The notes: generated from the letters alone by a model not told the origin. Counted from the first letter of the stretch, positions 1 to 8,841 are shown. The stretch is DNA of 53,099 nucleotides from Thermotogaceae bacterium (GCA_030445775.1 JASUTC010000005.1:1-53099); one strand, 5' to 3'. Program-made: numbers and translations.

Positions 1-84
1 ATTTTGCACCACGAATACCCAAAATTTCAAAAACCAAATCAATAAAACGCTGAATTTATCGTGTTTTTTGTCTCTGAAAAAGGC

Positions 85-113
85 TTGAGAAGTCATATGT
101 ATCATGCTATGAT
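85..113 (+). promoter_or_regulatory. Sigma-A-type promoter
   Basis: The sequence shows TTGAGA at 85-90, a 17-base spacer and TATGAT at 108-113. This is near consensus with ideal spacing. It would start transcription near 120, ahead of the 29-codon peptide ORF at 151 and probably the MFS exporter at 386, because no terminator lies between them. Confidence 0.6.
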
Positions 114-150
114 TATATCATGAGCTAAAAAGAGAATGAGAGGGATTGAA

Positions 151-240
151 ATGAAGAGAATTCTTATATTATTGGTTTTATTGATTCTAGCGGTGTTTGT
201 TTTTGCTGGTGATGATGATGCCAATGTTCGAACGGATTAA
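151..240 (+). CDS. Putative 29-aa secreted peptide precursor
   Basis: A short ORF with a purine-rich ribosome site (AGGG, six bases before ATG) encodes MKRILILLVLLILAVFVFAG followed by nine mostly polar residues ending VRTD. The first 20 residues are a textbook signal peptide: Lys-Arg, a long Leu/Ile/Val core and an Ala-Gly end. Cleavage would leave a mature peptide of only nine or ten residues. After the TAA at 238-240 the same frame stays open through a proline-rich stretch (NIPPPPVSS) to TGA at 304-306, so a 51-residue protein broken by one stop codon is an alternative reading. It sits between a good promoter and an MFS exporter. I recognise no family; function is unknown and it could be a decayed gene. 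Confidence 0.35.
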   Translation: MKRILILLVLLILAVFVFAGDDDANVRTD

Positions 241-323
241 AATATACCACCACCGCCAGTTTCTAGTGAGATAACAGTTGAAGCTAGTGCGTCAAGCAAT
301 ATGTGAGTGAAAGGAGAAGAACG

Positions 324-389
324 ATGGGAAGAGATAAAGCGAAAGATGATTTATATGAAAAAAAGAAGCTGGAGAAGGAGATAGTATGA
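324..389 (+). CDS. 21-aa leader peptide coupled to MFS gene
   Basis: A 21-codon ORF beginning MGRDKAKDD and ending KEIV is preceded by AAGGAGAAG with good spacing. Its stop codon overlaps the MFS start codon in an ATGA arrangement at 386-389. The peptide is very hydrophilic (Lys/Glu/Asp). The MFS start is preceded by GGAGAAGGAGATAGT inside this leader, so both coupled and independent initiation are possible. It may be a real leader that feeds ribosomes to the exporter gene, or simply an ORF made by a purine-rich untranslated region. No homologue comes to mind. Confidence 0.35.
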   Translation: MGRDKAKDDLYEKKKLEKEIV

Positions 390-1699
390 AAAACAAAAAC
401 ATCGCATTATTATTAACTGGGATGGGGGTATCAGAGCTTGGTTCTCAGATTCAATCCATAGCGATACCACTTTTTGTACTGAAACTTACCGGTTCGGCAA
501 CGTCAATGGGACTTGTTTTGCTTTCAAGTGTAGTGGTGGGATTGGGTATGATGCCATTTTCTGGTGTTATCAGTGACAGGTGGAACAGGAAAAATGCACT
601 CGTTGTTCTCGATTTATTGAATGGCTTTATCTTGCTTGCACTCGCTTACATCGCATTTAAAAATAGGCTCACCCTGGAGTTGTTAATCGTTACAACAATG
701 ATAAGGAGTGCGATTGGTGCCCTTTTTCAGACTTCTTCAAGTGCCATTCTGGTTGATATCGCTGATCAGGACAATTTGAGAAGTGTGAATTCAATTGCAC
801 GAACTCTAAATTCTGTTTCCTCGCTTGCAGGTCCAGCTATTGGTGGGGTTCTATACGGTTTTTTTGGTATAACGATTATTCTTTTTGTAAATGCCATTTC
901 ATTTATATTATCTGGAATCAGCGAGATGTTTATTCAATACAAGTACAATCCTTCACATTCTGAGAGATTGTCGGTTAAAACATTTTTTACCGAATTTAAC
1001 GAAGGGATAAAGGCAATAAAGACTATAAAGGGACTTTTTGTCATGCTTCTTTTTACGGCTTTATTGAATATGATAGATGCGCCAATTATTCCCATTTTTT
1101 TACCGTTTGTCGGAAAACAGGTGTTGGGTTTTTCGGCAACAAATATTGGTTTGATTACAAGTGCTTATACGTTTGGTGCTTTGATATCTGGAATGGTTAT
1201 GGCTACCGCTTTGAAGAAAACCGATTCAAAGAAATTGTTCAACTTTGGAATTATAACCGCACCTCTTTTTCAAATCGTATTCGCTTTTATGATATTTCCC
1301 AAAACTCTAGCACTCATAACCAGCACAGTCACGGTATCAGTCTTTTCACTTGTGTTGTATTTCATGATGGGGTTCTCCGATTCATTTGTTAATATACCTG
1401 TGTATACAAAGATTCAAATGATTATTCCAGAAGAAGTAAGAGGTAGAGTCTTTTCAATTATGAGTATTCTTTCATCCGTATTTATGCCACTGGGTTATTT
1501 GATTTATGGTTTTTTATTAGACAACACAACGCCTCATTATTTGCTACTTGGTGTGAGTGTTATCACTTTGATTTTCAGTCTGGTGTTAAAGCGTTTTATT
1601 CCATGGGAGTCTTTTCCTGACTTTATCACCAAAAATGACGAAAGTGGAACAACAGCCTTAGCCGGTCAGGACGCACCCCTTGACCCGGAAGATTTTTGA
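386..1699 (+). CDS. MFS exporter (MFS_3 / EntS-macrolide efflux type)
   Basis: This 437-residue protein has the length and hydrophobic pattern of a twelve-helix major facilitator. An MFS motif-A-like loop, GVISDRWNRKN at residues 60-70, follows the second helix, and a second, weaker version (EEVRGRVFSI) lies in the C-terminal half. The sequence most resembles the MFS_3 group of drug/siderophore exporters (EntS, MefA types), which use the proton gradient in the inner membrane. The C-terminus carries an acidic tail (TTALAGQDAPLDPEDF). It is the last gene of a short unit with the tiny peptide ORFs upstream, so export of the upstream peptide is conceivable, but the family mostly moves small molecules. 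The substrate cannot be told from sequence. Confidence 0.85.
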   Translation: MKNKNIALLLTGMGVSELGSQIQSIAIPLFVLKLTGSATSMGLVLLSSVVVGLGMMPFSGVISDRWNRKNALVVLDLLNGFILLALAYIAFKNRLTLELLIVTTMIRSAIGALFQTSSSAILVDIADQDNLRSVNSIARTLNSVSSLAGPAIGGVLYGFFGITIILFVNAISFILSGISEMFIQYKYNPSHSERLSVKTFFTEFNEGIKAIKTIKGLFVMLLFTALLNMIDAPIIPIFLPFVGKQVLGFSATNIGLITSAYTFGALISGMVMATALKKTDSKKLFNFGIITAPLFQIVFAFMIFPKTLALITSTVTVSVFSLVLYFMMGFSDSFVNIPVYTKIQMIIPEEVRGRVFSIMSILSSVFMPLGYLIYGFLLDNTTPHYLLLGVSVITLIFSLVLKRFIPWESFPDFITKNDESGTTALAGQDAPLDPEDF

Positions 1700-1767
1700 A
1701 TATTTTCTATTAAAAATGGAAAGAACCATTTGAAACTTGCCAAAAACAACAAGGCAACAAAATAAAA

Positions 1768-1887
1768 ATGAATGAAAGTTCAATCACATTTTCACTATCT
1801 GATAAAACACTTAACATACCAGCCGCTTTTGATTACTTTACTACAGAAAGCGAGAATTTTGTTATCCTTTCATCAGAAAATAGATGA
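1768..1887 (+). other. Doubtful 39-codon ORF in the gap after the MFS gene
   Basis: The 254-base gap 1700-1953 holds two small stem-loops (1714-1731 and near 1737-1759) without U-tracts and this ORF, which starts MNESSITFSLSDKTL. It has no clear ribosome site. It may be a remnant of a longer gene; I would not count it as functional. Confidence 0.12.
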
Positions 1888-1953
1888 TTGCTATATCAAC
1901 CTTATATGGTAGATAAATATAGAATCAACCTATCTTGGGTTAATCGGCTGCCC

Positions 1954-3099
1954 TCAATCCACCCTCTTCAAATAAAACTCTCCTCGATCAAGGCGGAATT
2001 GGAAGATGTTGACATCATTGGCATGATAGTCTCTGTATTTGTCGTTGGAGATGATGTGGTATTTTTTTTCGTAAGCTGTTTTTAAGACCAGCTCATCTGC
2101 CGGGGAGTGGAAAAAAACGTTTGGGTTGTTTATGAAAGCATTTTCCCAGTAGTCTCTTCTTTTTCTTACAATAAAATCCGCATTGGCATCAAAGATAAAT
2201 ATTAAGGGAAAATAAAGTATATCGTTGATACCTAAAATATTCAACAACTCTTTTAATCTCAAAGGGTCCGGTTCGATCAAACCGGAAAACATGATATTAC
2301 TCCCATCGATGACGACGCCGGTTTTTGGTTTTTGTGTCATCAGCCTTCTTAAATAGGGATGGACGGAGTGCGTTCTTAGATGCTCAATCAGGGAGTCTTT
2401 TTGATGGGGTTCCAGTGATGCATAAAAGTCTCTTATCCATTTTATTTCCAGTTCCTTTAATCGGTAAATATCCATTTTTTGTATTTCTTCCAGGATTTCT
2501 CTTTGGATTTTGATATCCTGAGAATCTGAAAAGGGAGTTGTTTGGGTTCCAAAAGGTGAACCGTCATAGGATAAGGTTTTAAAGGCAGCTTCCAATTCAA
2601 TGGGATCTTTAAAGTAGTCGGAAATATCCGTTCTTTTTATCGCTTGGGCTATTCTTGTGTTGAACTGTAAATAGGTGTATTCGGAGGAGTTGATATTCAA
2701 CTGTCTCTTTGCGTAATTGATCAGACCTTTTGAGGGCAAGTAAAAGTGTCTTGGGGCTGTATAAAAGAGAAATGGCGATAAAGTCCAATCATCACATTCA
2801 AGGATTTTTAGTGCTTCTTTCAACCTGGTTTTAAATTTTGAAGTGCCGTAGAGAATCTCATCGAGGGCAATAACGATACTGAGTGTGTCATTTAGTTTCA
2901 GTTTTTCGAACAATCCCTCATCACATTTTTTCAACAACGCCCGAAGTTCTTTTTTTGAAATATTCTTGAGTCTTTCTCTTGAACAGTTTGTTCTGATGTA
3001 TTTTGATTTTGCCCGTAAATCGCTTAAATTTTTCAAATACTGGGCATCGTAGGCAATATCTTTCAATTCCTTCTTCAACTTGGGATCACATTCCTCCAC
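1954..3099 (-). CDS. NYN/Zc3h12a-like (Regnase-type PIN) ribonuclease
   Basis: The C-terminal third is a NYN (PIN-like) nuclease domain of the Zc3h12a/Regnase kind. VVIDGSNIM at residues 262-270 supplies the first metal-binding Asp (D265), IFDAN carries D304, SPADE carries D335, and ISNDKYRDY at 350-358 carries the D353/D357 pair typical of this family. These enzymes cut single-stranded RNA with a magnesium ion. Residues 1-250 are largely helical and charged and I do not recognise them; they may bind RNA or a partner. The gene overlaps the preceding AEC transporter by 14 bases and is the last of the operon begun by the ABC-2 permease and mnmG. A tRNA- or mRNA-directed RNase role is inferred from the fold and the mnmG link only. 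Confidence 0.75.
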   Translation of the reverse strand: MEECDPKLKKELKDIAYDAQYLKNLSDLRAKSKYIRTNCSRERLKNISKKELRALLKKCDEGLFEKLKLNDTLSIVIALDEILYGTSKFKTRLKEALKILECDDWTLSPFLFYTAPRHFYLPSKGLINYAKRQLNINSSEYTYLQFNTRIAQAIKRTDISDYFKDPIELEAAFKTLSYDGSPFGTQTTPFSDSQDIKIQREILEEIQKMDIYRLKELEIKWIRDFYASLEPHQKDSLIEHLRTHSVHPYLRRLMTQKPKTGVVIDGSNIMFSGLIEPDPLRLKELLNILGINDILYFPLIFIFDANADFIVRKRRDYWENAFINNPNVFFHSPADELVLKTAYEKKYHIISNDKYRDYHANDVNIFQFRLDRGEFYLKRVD

Positions 3100-4039
3100 T
3101 TACAATGGAGAACCAGATGGGATAAGTGAATAAAAACAGAAAGGTCGAATAGAACACGACTGCACTGGTGAATTCTTTTTCCTTTTCGTGACTATTTGTC
3201 TCGGAAAGACCTTCTACAAGGATAGCAGTGTTGGCAGCTGTTGGCATTGCCAATTCAAGGACAAAGATTTGAAAGACCAAACCTTCCATTCCGATTAATT
3301 TCCCAACAAAAAGCGCCAATACCGGGGGGAGGAATAGTTTCATAAGGGAAGCGGGTAAAATACTGAACAGATTTTTTAATTTGATTGGGATTCGAGATAA
3401 ATTAACTCCGACTACCAGCAATATAACAGGAATAGCACTGTCTTTCAGCATACTGACATAATTAACTGCAGGTTTGGGTAAATCCTCCAACCAGTTGAAG
3501 CCTAAAGTTCCCAATGTCCAAGAGATGATTACCATGTAAAACCATGGAATCCTTAAGATGTTCATCAACCCTTTTTTGATCTGTCCCTCCCCCTTTGAAG
3601 AAAGCAACATCGTACCAATGATGGGTAAGAGGACATTATTCGCACTTGCCATGATGACTGCCAAGGGAATCGCCTGAGGACCAATGGAGTATTCAAGGAC
3701 CGGATAGCCGAGGTAACCTGTATTGGAAAAGGAATTGGTATAGGACCAGAGAATAAAATTTTTCCCCGTGATTTTGCCAAAGATCCAATAAATGATCACA
3801 ATCGCAAAGATCACAATAAGCGTTCCGAGAAAATAACGCCAAATCATATCCAAAGTAGGAACCTGCTCGGTGATATAGGTAAAGATTAAAACGCTTCCAA
3901 ATAAGTAAAAAGCAAGTTTTGAAAGCATGACTGATTTATCTTTAAAAATCTTGCCAAAGATAAATCCGGTAATGAAAATGGAGAAGACCGGAATAATGGA
4001 AGCAAACGAATGGGAAAAAATACCTCCCCAATTACTCAT
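3086..4039 (-). CDS. Auxin efflux carrier (AEC) family transporter
   Basis: This 317-residue membrane protein has about ten hydrophobic segments and the layout of the AEC/Mem_trans family, which in bacteria includes malate and malonate permeases. It shows the family's conserved mid-protein region (TNSFSNTGYLGYPV, residues about 101-114) and a C-terminal region rich in small residues (AMPTAANTAILVE). The start codon overlaps the mnmG stop by four bases (ATGA), and its 3' end overlaps the NYN nuclease gene by 14, so it is the middle gene of a tightly coupled group. An organic-acid substrate is likely from the family but unproven, and the reason for coupling with mnmG is not apparent. Confidence 0.85.
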   Translation of the reverse strand: MSNWGGIFSHSFASIIPVFSIFITGFIFGKIFKDKSVMLSKLAFYLFGSVLIFTYITEQVPTLDMIWRYFLGTLIVIFAIVIIYWIFGKITGKNFILWSYTNSFSNTGYLGYPVLEYSIGPQAIPLAVIMASANNVLLPIIGTMLLSSKGEGQIKKGLMNILRIPWFYMVIISWTLGTLGFNWLEDLPKPAVNYVSMLKDSAIPVILLVVGVNLSRIPIKLKNLFSILPASLMKLFLPPVLALFVGKLIGMEGLVFQIFVLELAMPTAANTAILVEGLSETNSHEKEKEFTSAVVFYSTFLFLFTYPIWFSIVSGGM

Positions 4040-5919
4040 TTGTTGCCCTTGCCTTTATTTCTATGTCTTAAGAAAAAGATGATGTTGGCAATGTCTGCCG
4101 GATTGATGCCGGGTATTCGAGAAGCCTGTCCCACGGATGAGGGTTTAATACGTTCCAGTTTTTGCTTTGCTTCTGTAGCCAGGTTTTCAACCATGGAATA
4201 ATCCACTTCGGAGGGGATCAGAAAATTCTCCATCTCTTCAAACTGTTTGATTTCTCTAAAAGATCTTTCGATATAGCCTTCATATTGGATCTCTATATCC
4301 ACTTGTTCAATAACTTCTTCATCTTCAATGGGGTGATCATCCCACGCTTTTATCATGGAATAATTGATATCAGGTCTTTTTAACAAATCAATGAATCTTT
4401 TGGATTCTTTTAGTGGAGAAGAATTATTTTTTACAAGCAAATCGTTGATTTCGTCGCTTTTCCTAACGGGTACTTGTGATAATCTTTCGACCTCTTTTTT
4501 TATTCTATGTTTTAAATCTACGGTTTTTTGATAAAATTCTTCGGGAATGAGTCCAAAACGATAACCGTATTTCGCCAATCTCAAATGGGCATTATCATGT
4601 CTTAGAAGAAGGCGATATTCAGCCCTGGAGGTTAAAAGACGATAGGGTTCATCCGTTCCTTTTGTGACGAGATCATCAATCAATACGCCCAAATAGGATT
4701 CATTCCTTTTTGGGAACCAGTGCTGTTTTCCTTCGATTTTTAACACAGCGTTTAATCCGGCAATGAAACCTTGCCCGGCGGCTTCTTCATAGCCGCTGGT
4801 CCCGTTGACTTGCCCAGCGAAAAACAAACCTTCAACGGATTTTGTTTCAAGATAGGGTGTTAACTGCTCGGGAAGGATATAATCGTACTCGACTGCGTAT
4901 GCCGGTCTAACAATTTGGGCATTTTCAAGACCCTGTATGGAACGAATCATCTCTTCCTGCACGTTAAAGGGCAAACTGGTACTTAAACCCCCTATATAAT
5001 ATTCTTCATTCCTTCTGGTTTCCGGTTCGATGAAAAGCTGATGAGAATCTCTATCATGAAATTTCAGTACTTTATCTTCAATAGAAGGGCAATATCTGGG
5101 GCCTATTCCCCCGATCAATTTGATATCACCGTACAGGGGTGAGAAGTGAATGTTTTTTTGAATAATAGCGTGAGTCTTTGGGTTTGTTCGAGTAATGTAA
5201 ACCGGCCATTCATCCGAAAGGACTTTTTTCTGTGAAAAGAAGGAAAAGGCCAAGGGGGTATCAGAAGTTGTTTGCTTTTCCATTACATGAAAATCAATGC
5301 TGGTTTTTTTAATTCTCGCCGGTGTTCCCGTTTTAAAACGATCGATTTTTAATCCGATTTCCTGGATGGAGTCTGAAATCAGATCGGCTGAAAACTCTCC
5401 CAATCTACCGGCGGGTAACTCTGTTGGACCGACAAATATCTTTCCTTTGATAAACGTTCCAGCTGTAATAATCACACATCGGCTGGTATAAACTTCTCCA
5501 AAGTGAGTTCTAACACCGGTTACTTTAGAACCGTTTACCAGAATCTTTTCCGCCAGCCCATATCTTAAATAAAGATGATTTTGTTTCATCAGACTTTTTG
5601 TCATTGCTTCACTATAATCATATTTATCGATTTGAGCCCTTAGTGCGTGTACTGCAGGTCCCTTTCCGGTGTTTAACATTCTAACATTTGTCATGGTAGC
5701 ATCCGTGTTTTTGGCCATTTGTCCGCCAAGGGCATCAATTTCTCTTATGACAACCCCTTTTGCAGGACCTCCAACAGATGGATTACATGGTGCCCAAGCA
5801 ACTGTGTCTAAATTTAAATTTAAAAGGAGTGTTTTTTTATCCAACTTGGCAGAAACTAAAGCAGCTTCTACTCCTGCATGACCGGCTCCAACTACGATAA
5901 CGTCAAAATCTTTATTCAT
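4036..5919 (-). CDS. mnmG: tRNA uridine-34 carboxymethylaminomethylation enzyme MnmG (GidA)
   Basis: The 627-residue protein is full length for MnmG. The N-terminal FAD-binding Rossmann motif is VVGAGHAGVEAAL at residues about 9-21, and the conserved PCNPSVGGPAKG (45-56) and GLFFAGQVNGTSGYEEAAGQG blocks are intact. With MnmE it makes the cmnm5/nm5 modification of the wobble uridine in several tRNAs, using FAD and methylene-THF. mnmE is not in this window. The gene follows the ABC-2 permease by 31 bases and overlaps the AEC gene. An AAAGGA sequence lies unusually far (about 14 bases) from the ATG. Confidence 0.97.
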   Translation of the reverse strand: MNKDFDVIVVGAGHAGVEAALVSAKLDKKTLLLNLNLDTVAWAPCNPSVGGPAKGVVIREIDALGGQMAKNTDATMTNVRMLNTGKGPAVHALRAQIDKYDYSEAMTKSLMKQNHLYLRYGLAEKILVNGSKVTGVRTHFGEVYTSRCVIITAGTFIKGKIFVGPTELPAGRLGEFSADLISDSIQEIGLKIDRFKTGTPARIKKTSIDFHVMEKQTTSDTPLAFSFFSQKKVLSDEWPVYITRTNPKTHAIIQKNIHFSPLYGDIKLIGGIGPRYCPSIEDKVLKFHDRDSHQLFIEPETRRNEEYYIGGLSTSLPFNVQEEMIRSIQGLENAQIVRPAYAVEYDYILPEQLTPYLETKSVEGLFFAGQVNGTSGYEEAAGQGFIAGLNAVLKIEGKQHWFPKRNESYLGVLIDDLVTKGTDEPYRLLTSRAEYRLLLRHDNAHLRLAKYGYRFGLIPEEFYQKTVDLKHRIKKEVERLSQVPVRKSDEINDLLVKNNSSPLKESKRFIDLLKRPDINYSMIKAWDDHPIEDEEVIEQVDIEIQYEGYIERSFREIKQFEEMENFLIPSEVDYSMVENLATEAKQKLERIKPSSVGQASRIPGINPADIANIIFFLRHRNKGKGNK

Positions 5920-5950
5920 TTATCTTTTTCATTTCCTTTCTAATTCAATT

Positions 5951-7087
5951 TCATTTTGTTTTGATTCTAAAGATGATTAACGATGCTATTAATGATGCTC
6001 CCAGATATGAGAACAGGTATATTGATTCGTTTAGTAAAGACCCCAAAGGTTTACCTGCAATCATTAACTTTCTTAAAACATCCGTTAATACGGTTATGGG
6101 TAAAGCAGGTGCGATAAACTGCATCGCTTTCGGCATTTGTGAGATGGGAAAGAAGACGCCTCCACCGAGAAACATGAGAAATACAATGGCAGCGGCGATA
6201 CCCATAGAAACATCTCCGTTAGGTGAAAAAACAGAGATTAACAGACCAAGAGACAAATAGGTTAACATGCCGATAGTGAGTAACAACCCCACAATGAGGA
6301 TGGACCCCTCAAAATTGATATTTAGTATATAAATGCTTCCCAATAACAAAGAAATCGTTTGAACAAGCCCCAAGACGGAATGGGCACAATATTTACCCAA
6401 AACGTATGAAAGCCTGCTGGATGGTGTCACTATGAATCCGTCAATAATACCCTTATCCTTTTCTCTGCTGACGGACCCGGTAATACCGATGAGCATTGTG
6501 GAAAGGATAACAAATGCTAACACTCCCGGAGCCATCACATCCGGATAATCTAACGTGTTGTGCTCAATGCCTTCAACTCTTAGTTCCGGGACTTTAACGT
6601 CTCTGGAAGGTTTCATTTTTTCATCCATATCCATCTCTATCATGGCACCGTATTCTATTTCTCCCAAAGCGGTTCTCAGTAATTTAAAAATCGTGACGCT
6701 TTCCAAAAGCGAGGCGCTGCTGGGGATATACGAGATATAAGTATCGTTACCTTGTAGCATATTTGCTGTAAATCCAACGGGAATGACAATCAGTCCATCT
6801 ATTTCACCCTTATCTAAAGCGGTCAAAGCCTGGTCTTTATCAGTTATTTTGTAGATATTTTCTTGTTTCAAAAAGCCTAAGATAAAATTAGCCAAGTATT
6901 TGCCCAAAAATGTTCGATCTTCACCCAGAACACCTATGGAGATATCATCTAAAGCCCTTTCAGTAGGAATGAACATCAATGAAACAGTTAATAAAAGAAA
7001 GGGTGTAATGATGAGAATAGCAAAATAAATAGGGTTTCTGATAATGTATTTTAGCTCTGTTAAAAAATGCTGAAAAAAGGAATTCAT
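5951..7087 (-). CDS. ABC-2 type transporter permease
   Basis: One N-terminal membrane helix, a large external domain (residues about 45-190) and five or six C-terminal helices give the standard layout of ABC2_membrane_3 permeases of the YhgE/LinM kind. The segment EKDKGIIDGFIVTPSSRLSYVLGKY is the cytoplasmic coupling region typical of these proteins (here about residues 210-234). I chose ATG at 7087 because AAGGTG lies six bases upstream; the longer reading to GTG at 7096 would put the start inside the ribosome site. It has its own extended -10 promoter. No ATPase subunit is adjacent, so its partner must be encoded elsewhere. Substrate unknown; the family includes drug, lipid and polysaccharide exporters. 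Confidence 0.85.
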   Translation of the reverse strand: MNSFFQHFLTELKYIIRNPIYFAILIITPFLLLTVSLMFIPTERALDDISIGVLGEDRTFLGKYLANFILGFLKQENIYKITDKDQALTALDKGEIDGLIVIPVGFTANMLQGNDTYISYIPSSASLLESVTIFKLLRTALGEIEYGAMIEMDMDEKMKPSRDVKVPELRVEGIEHNTLDYPDVMAPGVLAFVILSTMLIGITGSVSREKDKGIIDGFIVTPSSRLSYVLGKYCAHSVLGLVQTISLLLGSIYILNINFEGSILIVGLLLTIGMLTYLSLGLLISVFSPNGDVSMGIAAAIVFLMFLGGGVFFPISQMPKAMQFIAPALPITVLTDVLRKLMIAGKPLGSLLNESIYLFSYLGASLIASLIIFRIKTK

Positions 7088-7125
7088 AATTATCACCTTG
7101 AATAAGATTAAAAATCTACATGGGG

Positions 7126-7134
7126 ATTATAACA
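7126..7134 (-). promoter_or_regulatory. Extended -10 promoter for ABC-2 permease operon
   Basis: On the minus strand TGTTATAAT lies about 40 bases before the permease start and after the terminator of the upstream lipoprotein gene. No good -35 element is visible, as expected for an extended -10 promoter. Confidence 0.5.
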
Positions 7135-7172
7135 GAAATCGAGTGTGATTATAATAGCAATCACTAAAAATG

Positions 7173-7204
7173 AAAAAGGCCCCAGGTTTTCCCGAGGCCT
7201 TTTT
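7173..7204 (-). terminator. Intrinsic terminator of the lipoprotein gene
   Basis: On the minus strand AAAAAGGCC and GGCCTTTTT form the base of a long stem around an AAAA loop, with G-U pairs allowed in the upper part. It lies 20 bases after the stop codon at 7225. The A/T arms on both sides could let it work in either direction. Confidence 0.8.
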
Positions 7205-7224
7205 CTATCGTAATTAAAAAAGTG

Positions 7225-8841
7225 TTAATAGATTGAGTAAGGGCTTAGTTCGACGGAATAAACCGGATTAGCGGGGAAATGATATCGTTGTTGTTTCAGA
7301 TATTCTACAGAGTATTCTGTAGTTAGCTCAAAAGAGGGGATTACGTCTAAATGATAATTTCCTGATCGTTCATAATTATTAAACTTTAAACCGAATCGAA
7401 GATCATTTTGTTGGGAATGTAAGAGGTTTGACATTGATAATGTACTATCAAGATGTAGAGAAGGAGTCAGTGAACAATCACTTGTATTCATTGTCCCTGT
7501 TGCGGAAACAATTTTGAGATCTCTCCTAAAGTCTGCATATGGAACCCATTGTGAAGGTTCGTTCCAATCCTTTGCATCAACTCTTAAGGAATAATAGGTA
7601 TCATCAAATTGATAAGTTACGTGTGAGTCAATCCGACCTTCTCCCTCGCTTTGGTTGGAAAAACCAAATCTTACATGACCGGTAAGCGGGATTCTCAATC
7701 CATCAAAAACAATGGGTTCGGAGAAGAAATAATTTTTGGATATCTCCCTTTCCGAAGCGTTAACTTCCATGGTGATGTTTCCCTTGACTGCATAAATTGG
7801 GTGATAAAAGAAACGTATTAAGTCGTCATTCAATCCCATTTCCAAATCAATATCAATGAAAGAAAGAATGATTTGAATGGGTTCGTGTGAGTAGACTCTA
7901 ATTGTAGAATTTTCACTTTGAGATTTATGATCAATTTTCCCGGACCAAAGAACAAAACCTTCGCTGGTCCTGTTGCCAATCAGATAAGGTTCATCGGGGT
8001 TTGACCCATAAATATCTTTGTACTTCGTTCCTCGGAAGAATTGTGAATACTCCGATTCATCCATTTCAACAAGGTGGAGTGTTCTGATGCTTCCTGTTCC
8101 CTCAATACTTTCGATTTTCTTAATGGGGCATCCCATGGTGTTGTTGTAAGAAGGACCTAAAAACAGTAAATCATCTTTGGTGATTTCCAGATTTAAAGTC
8201 CCTGTATTAATGTCGATGGTTCGCTCACCTGGATCATAAAGATTAGAATCGGGTAAGGCTTTTTCATCGATACAAATTTTATTGGCATCGTTAATGGTCA
8301 TAATCGGGTAGTTTTTTTCTTTGTTGCCCGGGATGGTTCTGAATGTTGTTGATCTATCCTGCGCGTTGTTGAGCTCAATAAAAACAACATCGGTTAAATT
8401 CCTACTTTCGGAAAAAGTAGTGTTTGTGGCCGAAAGTTTTATGTCCCAGTTTTCATCACCATTCAGATCCAATGCCTGTCCATTCGTTAAAGTATGCAAA
8501 CTGATTGTTTTACTTGCTTCAGAGGTGTAAAATACATTTTTAAATGTTATGGTGTTTTGTGAAACAGAAATAAAATCCAGGCAAGAATAATCTTCTTGAT
8601 AATCGTCATTTGCTTCCTTTAACATTCTAATGCCGATAGCATCCGTAGTGCTGAACATGGATAATTTGGGATTTTCAACAGAAAATAAAATCTTTCCATT
8701 TCTGAAAAATCCCACCTTCAACTCTTCTAATGACAAATATGGATCCGGAATCGGATCATCATTCCTGTTCATACAAGAGGAAAGCCCCAAGGCTATAATA
8801 ATCGATAGAATAATAAACAAAAAAGTGGTTTTACTCTTCAT
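7225..8841 (-). CDS. Large secreted lipoprotein, unknown function
   Basis: A signal peptide with lipobox LSSC (Cys23) marks this 538-residue protein as a lipoprotein. The mature part is polar and rich in Asn, Ser, Tyr and Thr with alternating short hydrophobic runs, which suggests mainly beta structure. I recognise no catalytic motif. It is a single-gene unit with its own promoter (8871-8901) and terminator (7173-7204), and a strong ribosome site (GGGGGGA seven bases before ATG). Likely a cell-surface or periplasmic protein anchored by lipid; possibly an adhesin or a lineage-specific surface protein. No signs of frameshift or truncation. Confidence 0.7.
   Translation of the reverse strand: MKSKTTFLFIILSIIIALGLSSCMNRNDDPIPDPYLSLEELKVGFFRNGKILFSVENPKLSMFSTTDAIGIRMLKEANDDYQEDYSCLDFISVSQNTITFKNVFYTSEASKTISLHTLTNGQALDLNGDENWDIKLSATNTTFSESRNLTDVVFIELNNAQDRSTTFRTIPGNKEKNYPIMTINDANKICIDEKALPDSNLYDPGERTIDINTGTLNLEITKDDLLFLGPSYNNTMGCPIKKIESIEGTGSIRTLHLVEMDESEYSQFFRGTKYKDIYGSNPDEPYLIGNRTSEGFVLWSGKIDHKSQSENSTIRVYSHEPIQIILSFIDIDLEMGLNDDLIRFFYHPIYAVKGNITMEVNASEREISKNYFFSEPIVFDGLRIPLTGHVRFGFSNQSEGEGRIDSHVTYQFDDTYYSLRVDAKDWNEPSQWVPYADFRRDLKIVSATGTMNTSDCSLTPSLHLDSTLSMSNLLHSQQNDLRFGLKFNNYERSGNYHLDVIPSFELTTEYSVEYLKQQRYHFPANPVYSVELSPYSIY

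Noticed and set aside
1768-1887. 39-codon ORF after the MFS gene as a real protein
   Set aside because: No ribosome site and no recognisable motif.
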